Part shown: positions 59,218-64,000 of the stretch, piece after piece | Layout: each line of letters starts with the position of its first letter | Position numbering within the stretch: the stretch's first letter is position 1 | Assembly: GCA_029215795.1 (NCBI GenBank) | Contig: JARDYH010000007.1 | Coordinates: forward strand, 22,765,763 to 22,829,762 | Source of the DNA: Anniella stebbinsi | Taxonomy: Eukaryota; Chordata; Lepidosauria; Squamata; Anniellidae | Length of the DNA stretch: 64,000 nucleotides | Direction of reading: 5' to 3' | Notes under the pieces: generated by a model | What the model saw: only the letters and a program-made list of their open reading frames with translations | What the model was told of the DNA's origin: nothing | Database searches by the model: none | Made by a program: the position numbers and the translations under genes

Positions 59218-59448
59218 TATTAATTATTGCATTTATATTCCACCTTTTTCCTCCAAGGAACCCAAGGCAGCATACATAATCCTCCTCCTCTCCATTTTAT
59301 CCTCACAACAACAACCCTGTGAAGTAGGTTGGGCTGAGAGTCTGTGACTGACCCAAAGTCACCCAGAGAGTTTCCATGGGCGAGTGAGGACTAGAACCCA
59401 GATCTCCCAACTTCTAGTCCAACACTTTAGCCAGTATACCACACTGGA
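59218..59448 (-). repeat. MIR-like tRNA-derived SINE
   Basis: On the minus strand an A box (TGGCTAAAGTGTTGG, 59419-59433) and a B box (GGGTTCTAGTCC, 59388-59399) are followed by a core (GGTGACTTTGGGTCAGTCAC) and CACAGGGTTGTTGTTGTGAG, ending near AATAATTAATAAA. The arrangement is that of CORE-SINEs of the MIR type. Confidence 0.85.
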
Positions 59449-60239
59449 AGACCACCCATAGCAAATCTTTCAGATTTCTGACTTTAGATACTAGCAATAT
59501 TTCTTCATGTTCAGATGTAGGTCAATATCCTTGGTCAATAGCCAATAATGATTCCATTAAATGACTTGTGCCACTCAGGTCTTCAACTGGAAGTGTTATT
59601 AGTAAGTCAATTTTCCTTTTTCATCAAGTCCAAGGAAACAATCATGTAACAAAGCATTTGGCTCAGTAACATTTTCATCATAACTAACCCAAGCTAATAT
59701 TCTGTGTAAAATTACTACCATGAATTAACTTTATGTCAGTAGAAAATGGGATTGTGTGTAATTACTGATTCCCATTCACAATAAACTAAGCAAATTATCT
59801 CCCACAACGTAAATGTGCCATATATTTGTTTGGAAGCATAATGAAGAAATAAATTTGTGAAAGAAATATGGACTGAATCTGCCAAATTATTGTAAATGAT
59901 TGCTTCTTTAAAATGAAGGCATGTAATTGCAATTGGAAATGTTATCCTCTTAATGGGTGCATTATTATTTCAGGAGACCAATAATCCTCTTTGCCGGTGC
60001 TTCATTTCAACAGTATTGGTGGATTTTATGCATCTTAATATCAAAATGCCATGCAATCAATACACAGAATGATTTACCATTGGTAGGATTAGGGTCATCA
60101 TAACACATATTTGAGCCAAAGTGACAAACAAATGGAAATCTCACATACTAAGTTGGAGAAAGGATCATTAGGACACTGGCTGCAAAGAAGAAATATGCAG
60201 AAATACATTATATTAAGTCTACAAAGGCCAACTTCTTGG
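59449..60239. other. noncoding, AT-rich
   Basis: Nothing recognisable. Confidence 0.6.
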
Positions 60240-60690
60240 TGAATGAATTTTATTAATATATTGGTTTGTTTACCATATTTACATACTGCTCCCCATCCAA
60301 AAGATTTCAAAGCGGTGAACCAAAAACACAATAAAATAATAAAAATGTCATATTAAAACTGCAATTTTTAAAAGAACAACATTCTGATAAAACCCCAGTA
60401 CTGGTAAAACCGAGGCCGATCATTTATGGGAATCTTCCTGAAACAGCAATGTTTCCAGCAGGTGCTGGAAGCAATGCAACATTGTCGCCTGCCTGAATTC
60501 CAAACACAGGGAGTACCACAGGAAGGGGGCTACCACAATGAAGGCTCTTCCCTTGGTGGACTGCAATTGGACCATAGGTTCATGTGGAACCACCGGGGAC
60601 ATGCTCTCAGATGACCTCAGTGACCAGCAGGTTGGTAAGGGAGAAGGCACTCTCTCAGGTATCCTGGTCTCGAGTTGTTTGTACTCTAGT
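60240..60690. repeat. unassigned interspersed repeat
   Basis: TACATACTGCTCCCCATCC, then GGGAATCTTCCTGAAACAGC, CTACCACAATGAAGGCTC. A similar layout to 29157-29500, and its start matches 50798-50862. Family not assigned. Confidence 0.45.
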
Positions 60691-61154
60691 GCAAACTTTG
60701 TATGCTAGTGCGAAGAGGTGAACTTTCAGTGCATAGAATTTTCCGGCAGCTTGACAGAATCTATACACAATATTATGTGCATTTAACCATGGGCCCAATT
60801 AAAATGCATGTAAACACTTCAATTGGAGAAGTAAGCGCATGCTGAAACCCCTTGCTGAAACCAACTGAACTCAAAGTACCTATCTGGATCATTCATACAG
60901 ACAGACGATGAAAACTGAAGCCCAAGCAGAATTGGGCACTTTCAGTCTGAGTCTGCTGGTGCCCTGAGCAAAGCAGACATTCCCTCTGAAGCCAACAGAA
61001 GCAAAACTGCCTCCAAATGAAGCTTTATCAGCACCTCGTGTTTTGGAAATGAACCAGAAGCTTTTGTTTACAAATAGTATATTTTGCTTTCATTTCTCTA
61101 AATCCTGCAGGGGGGGTGGGAGTGTGGCCAAGTGAATGACAGGTTCACCATCTT
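60691..61154. other. noncoding
   Basis: Nothing recognisable. Confidence 0.6.
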
Positions 61155-61445
61155 GTTGAAATTTCATTATTTATAGCCAACAGTCATTGCAATATAAACA
61201 CAGGAAAACACTGAACAATCAAAACGGAGGGGCACTGGTCAGGCCATAAAAATACAAGTCATCAAATTTTAAGCATTGTTTAAATTAAAACAGAACTCCC
61301 CTTAGCTTTTGTCGCTGGAGTTTTTTTCAGAGAGGCCCCTCTTACCTTTTGTTGCAGCTAGTGCAAACAAGAGCTACTCTATAGCTGACAAATTTGCCGG
61401 TGTCCAACAGCAGCCATCTGATCTTAAGGTCATCTGCAAGGATTA
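61155..61445 (-). pseudogene. non-LTR retrotransposon 3' end, copy 2
   Basis: The minus strand encodes DDLKIRWLLLDTGKFVSYRV, homologous to copy 1 at 28282-28590, followed by a tail with GTTGGCTATAAATAATGAAA. It is 5' truncated before the zinc-knuckle region. Confidence 0.6.
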
Positions 61446-61619
61446 GATATAGATATAGTTTTCTGAATTTTATTATTTTTATAAATTTATCATAAAATGT
61501 ATCATAAAATAAAGAACCATTGCCAAGAACAAAATTCACAGGGATTAAGATATCGCAGAACCAATAAATTCAATGAAAATAAATAAATAACCAGAGGCAT
61601 AGATGAAAACAGGAAACAA

Positions 61620-61975
61620 TTTTTAATACAATTCCTCATACCGTGAGACTCTGCCCTTGCCGTAGTGGCAAAGTGGAGGATCTGCCTCATTTTTTGTTCT
61701 ACTGCCATATCTATTCTCAAATGCATTCTAAATATTTAGATTGTTTTCTTGAGAAAAACTTCCAGCTGGTCCAATTCAGAAAAAAATACACTTTTTGTTT
61801 ACATGCGAAAGCAAGACTTGTCTATTGGCATTGGCCAATTTCTCTCTACAATGCAAAAATTCTGATCTTGCAGAATGTATGTTTTGTCATACCATTGTTT
61901 TTTTTTTTATCATGATTGTTGTAACCACTGGTTGAAACAATAAAGATCTGTCTGTCTGTCTGTCTGTCTGTGTAT
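61620..61975 (+). pseudogene. non-LTR retrotransposon 3' end, copy 3
   Basis: The plus strand encodes LCPCRSGKVEDLPHFLFYC, the zinc-knuckle-like region of the same LINE type. It runs to AACAATAAAGATCTG and a (TCTG)n tail at 61950-61972. It lies head to head with copy 2; both keep a 3' end, so they are separate insertions. Confidence 0.65.
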
Positions 61976-62362
61976 CTATCAGGCCCCCTATCCCTTACTC
62001 TAAGGTCCCAATTCCAATTGGGACCCCTGTCCATACTCTAGAGTAAATATGAAAATATTACTTGTAGCTGCTAGGCACATCTTTGAAATAATGTATGTTT
62101 TGGCTTGAACACACTACTGAGAAGGGTAAAACTTCACATAGAAACATTTTCATATAGATTTTAAAACACACATTTATTCCAACAAAAGTAACAATACTAT
62201 GATGCATGCATTTTAATAGGAATTGCTGATTATTATTTCAGGGAAATTAGCAGTACTCTATAAAGTCCAGAATTCTAAAATAATTTTGAGCACAGAATTC
62301 TACTGGCATAAATCTTTGATAGACTCATAAAATTCAGAATTAAGTATAGCTTAGTTACTTAC
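61976..62362. other. noncoding
   Basis: Nothing recognisable. Confidence 0.6.
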
Positions 62363-62441
62363 ATATCACCTGAGCCAATCCCTTTCTCTTCTTTTTTGGG
62401 AGTGCACATTTTGGGATCTTTCTTTTTGGGTCTGCTAGGGC
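62363..62441 (-). CDS. candidate host exon (79 bp), unknown gene
   Basis: On the minus strand it is preceded by CATTTACAG and followed by GTAAGT, a consensus donor. Two frames are open. One reads PSRPKKKDPKMCTPKKEEKG, the other is also lysine-rich. There is no long pyrimidine tract before the acceptor. I do not recognise the protein; chance is a real alternative. Confidence 0.3.
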
Positions 62442-63878
62442 CTGTAAATGCAGCAGCAGAACAAGCTCCTTGCAAATGCACCAAAATAAACAAACAAATA
62501 ATAATAATAATAATAATAAGCATGAAATAAGGAACTCAGAGATGCCTAGTTCTTAGGATACCATATCTCATAGGAAGGCACATTACTCAGTCTCTCAAAC
62601 AAGAAGTCCTAGAATTTTATTTAAGAAAGATCATTCCATATAACATCTTAGAGAGTAGCTGTGTCAAGGAAAACTCAGGGAAAGCTGGATTTTTGAATGT
62701 GTTAACTTTAGATTGTACTTAAAAAAAAGTCCACATTTGGTTCCCCACCACTGCAGTGAAATAACAAGAGTATAAATATTTTACATGTTTATTGTACTAG
62801 AATGAATGCTGCAACACCTATCTTTCCTAGTAGCAGGGTGTTCCATAATTCAACATTCTTCAAGATAATTTTATACTGATATCTAATTCCTTTTTTGGAA
62901 ACCACTAAATTTATTACATAATTCACATTTCCTTAAGGTAAGTATGGACATCAATGCTTAAGCTATCATGATGCTATTTCCTGGGTTTGGTGGGAGGTCT
63001 TCAAATCCTAATATAACAGGATCTGTCTGACAAACGCTGCATTTCTGGAATTTTCTGAAGAACAGTGGCCTTTATTTTCAAGATATTTATCTCCCCATGG
63101 ACAGTTTCAGATTTCTTCTTTTAGATAGATTGGGCCTAGCTACCTACAAATTCTTTCCCATCTCCCTGGTAATGCACCACTCCAATTCGATACTCCTTCT
63201 CTTCCAGCCAATATGAATTGTAAAACAATCTGTATGGGTTCCCATAGGTTAAATAATAATAATAATAATAATAATAAAAACAAATAAAAACCCTACAACT
63301 GTGTTACAGTAGTAATAGGACACAGCACATTCAAGATTTCCCCCCCTGATTTGACACAAAAAAGAGTTACCTGAAAGATGCTGAACAAATGGAGTAATCA
63401 GCCCATACATTTTCACACCACTGAAGTCTATGAGAAAGAAAACAGACAAATCCTGCCAAGCCGCTGACTCTCATCAAATTCTAAACAGCTATAAATGAGC
63501 TATTTCTTCCCCTTTCTACCTCATAATTGTCCCAGACCATTCTCAAATGGACCTCTCTTATGCTGGAAAGTTTCAGATCAATCTGTTGAACCATTTTCTG
63601 AGTATAAGCTGTTGGACCTACTGACTTCAAATTTCTGGTTATAATAGATGAATGTGATTTGCCCAACTCACTCTTAACATAGGGCCACAGCTGCAACCTT
63701 GTAACATATATTGTGTGTGTGTGTGCAAGAGAATGTGAGAATGTGTGTATGAGAGAGAGCTGAAAGTTACCTGCTTTTTCATTTTACCTGATGAAGAGTT
63801 GCGAGTGAAGAAGAAAGCAATAGAATAAAGACACAGGCCCTTTCCACACCATAGGGGTGGAGAGGGTGGGAAGTGAGC
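62442..63878. other. noncoding
   Basis: (AAT)n tracts lie at 62497-62519 and 63250-63277, and a GT/GA-rich stretch at 63711-63762. No gene is supported. Confidence 0.55.
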
Positions 63879-63906
63879 AAACCCGGAAGTAGCCACTTCC
63901 GGGTTT
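63879..63906. promoter_or_regulatory. palindrome with paired ETS-like sites
   Basis: AAACCCGGAAGT and its exact complement, with AGCC between. Each arm holds CCGGAAGT, an ETS-family core. The surrounding DNA to 64000 is GC-rich, with GCGGCGGCCATTTT (YY1-like) at about 63967-63980. It may be a promoter start or a transposon end; the window stops here. Confidence 0.45.
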
Positions 63907-64000
63907 GGCACGCTGAAGGCGCATCACGAATGCGATGGCCAGGGCTTCTTCCAGGCCATCACAAGTTGCGGCGGCCATTTTTTTCCAAAGATCCAAAGAA

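Noticed and set aside
61155..61975. Twin-primed inversion of one LINE
   Set aside because: Both opposite-facing pieces retain their own 3' tails, so two insertions are simpler.

Overview
The window looks like repeat-dense intergenic or intronic DNA from an amniote, most likely a squamate reptile. The grounds are a CR1 LINE 3' end with its ATTCTATG tail, a MIR-like tRNA-derived SINE, squamate-style short repeats, many microsatellites, a gammaretrovirus-like provirus and several young hAT transposons. I see no bacterial features and no complete host gene. Two short stretches with splice-like borders (38.4 kb, 62.4 kb) are the only candidate host exons, and I could not name them.

Layout. 0.2-6.9 kb: small foldback elements nested in each other. 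Into them is inserted a 6.0-kb provirus (677-6721, minus strand) with two 533-bp LTRs that look identical and a 4-bp ATAT duplication. Its interior is heavily broken: gag and protease are mostly gone, the RT palm is deleted, and there are stops and a frameshift. RNase H, integrase and the C-terminal half of env remain readable. 6.9-11.2 kb: noncoding DNA with microsatellites. 11.228-22.923 kb: one 11.7-kb hAT (Ac/ZBED-like) transposon with an exact 8-bp duplication GTCAATAG. It has terminal arms of more than 1 kb, GGATC-rich ends, several internal satellites and an almost intact transposase read from the minus strand (21032 to 18505), split by one apparent 1-nt shift inside the BED zinc finger. 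22.9-64 kb: noncoding DNA with LINE, SINE and MITE pieces and three non-autonomous relatives of the large hAT (30.2-32.0, 39.8-42.8 and 46.3-47.6 kb). All three share its termini (TAGGGRTGTGCA...) and GGATC arrays. Two have perfect 8-bp duplications and one has a decayed one. A fifth, more distant foldback lies at 55.5-56.4 kb.

How the parts relate. The 11.7-kb hAT is the only element here with a transposase and is the natural candidate driver for the three shorter elements, because all four share ends, subterminal repeats and target-site length. The provirus probably moved with help in trans: its LTRs look new but its enzymes are lost. The most unusual material is the hAT family itself: very long arms built from diverged copies of a roughly 150-bp module, GC-rich palindromes centred on TGATGTCATCA, and satellites inside a transposon.

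Limits: all comparisons were made by eye. Identities, copy numbers and repeat borders are approximate unless a target-site duplication fixes them.
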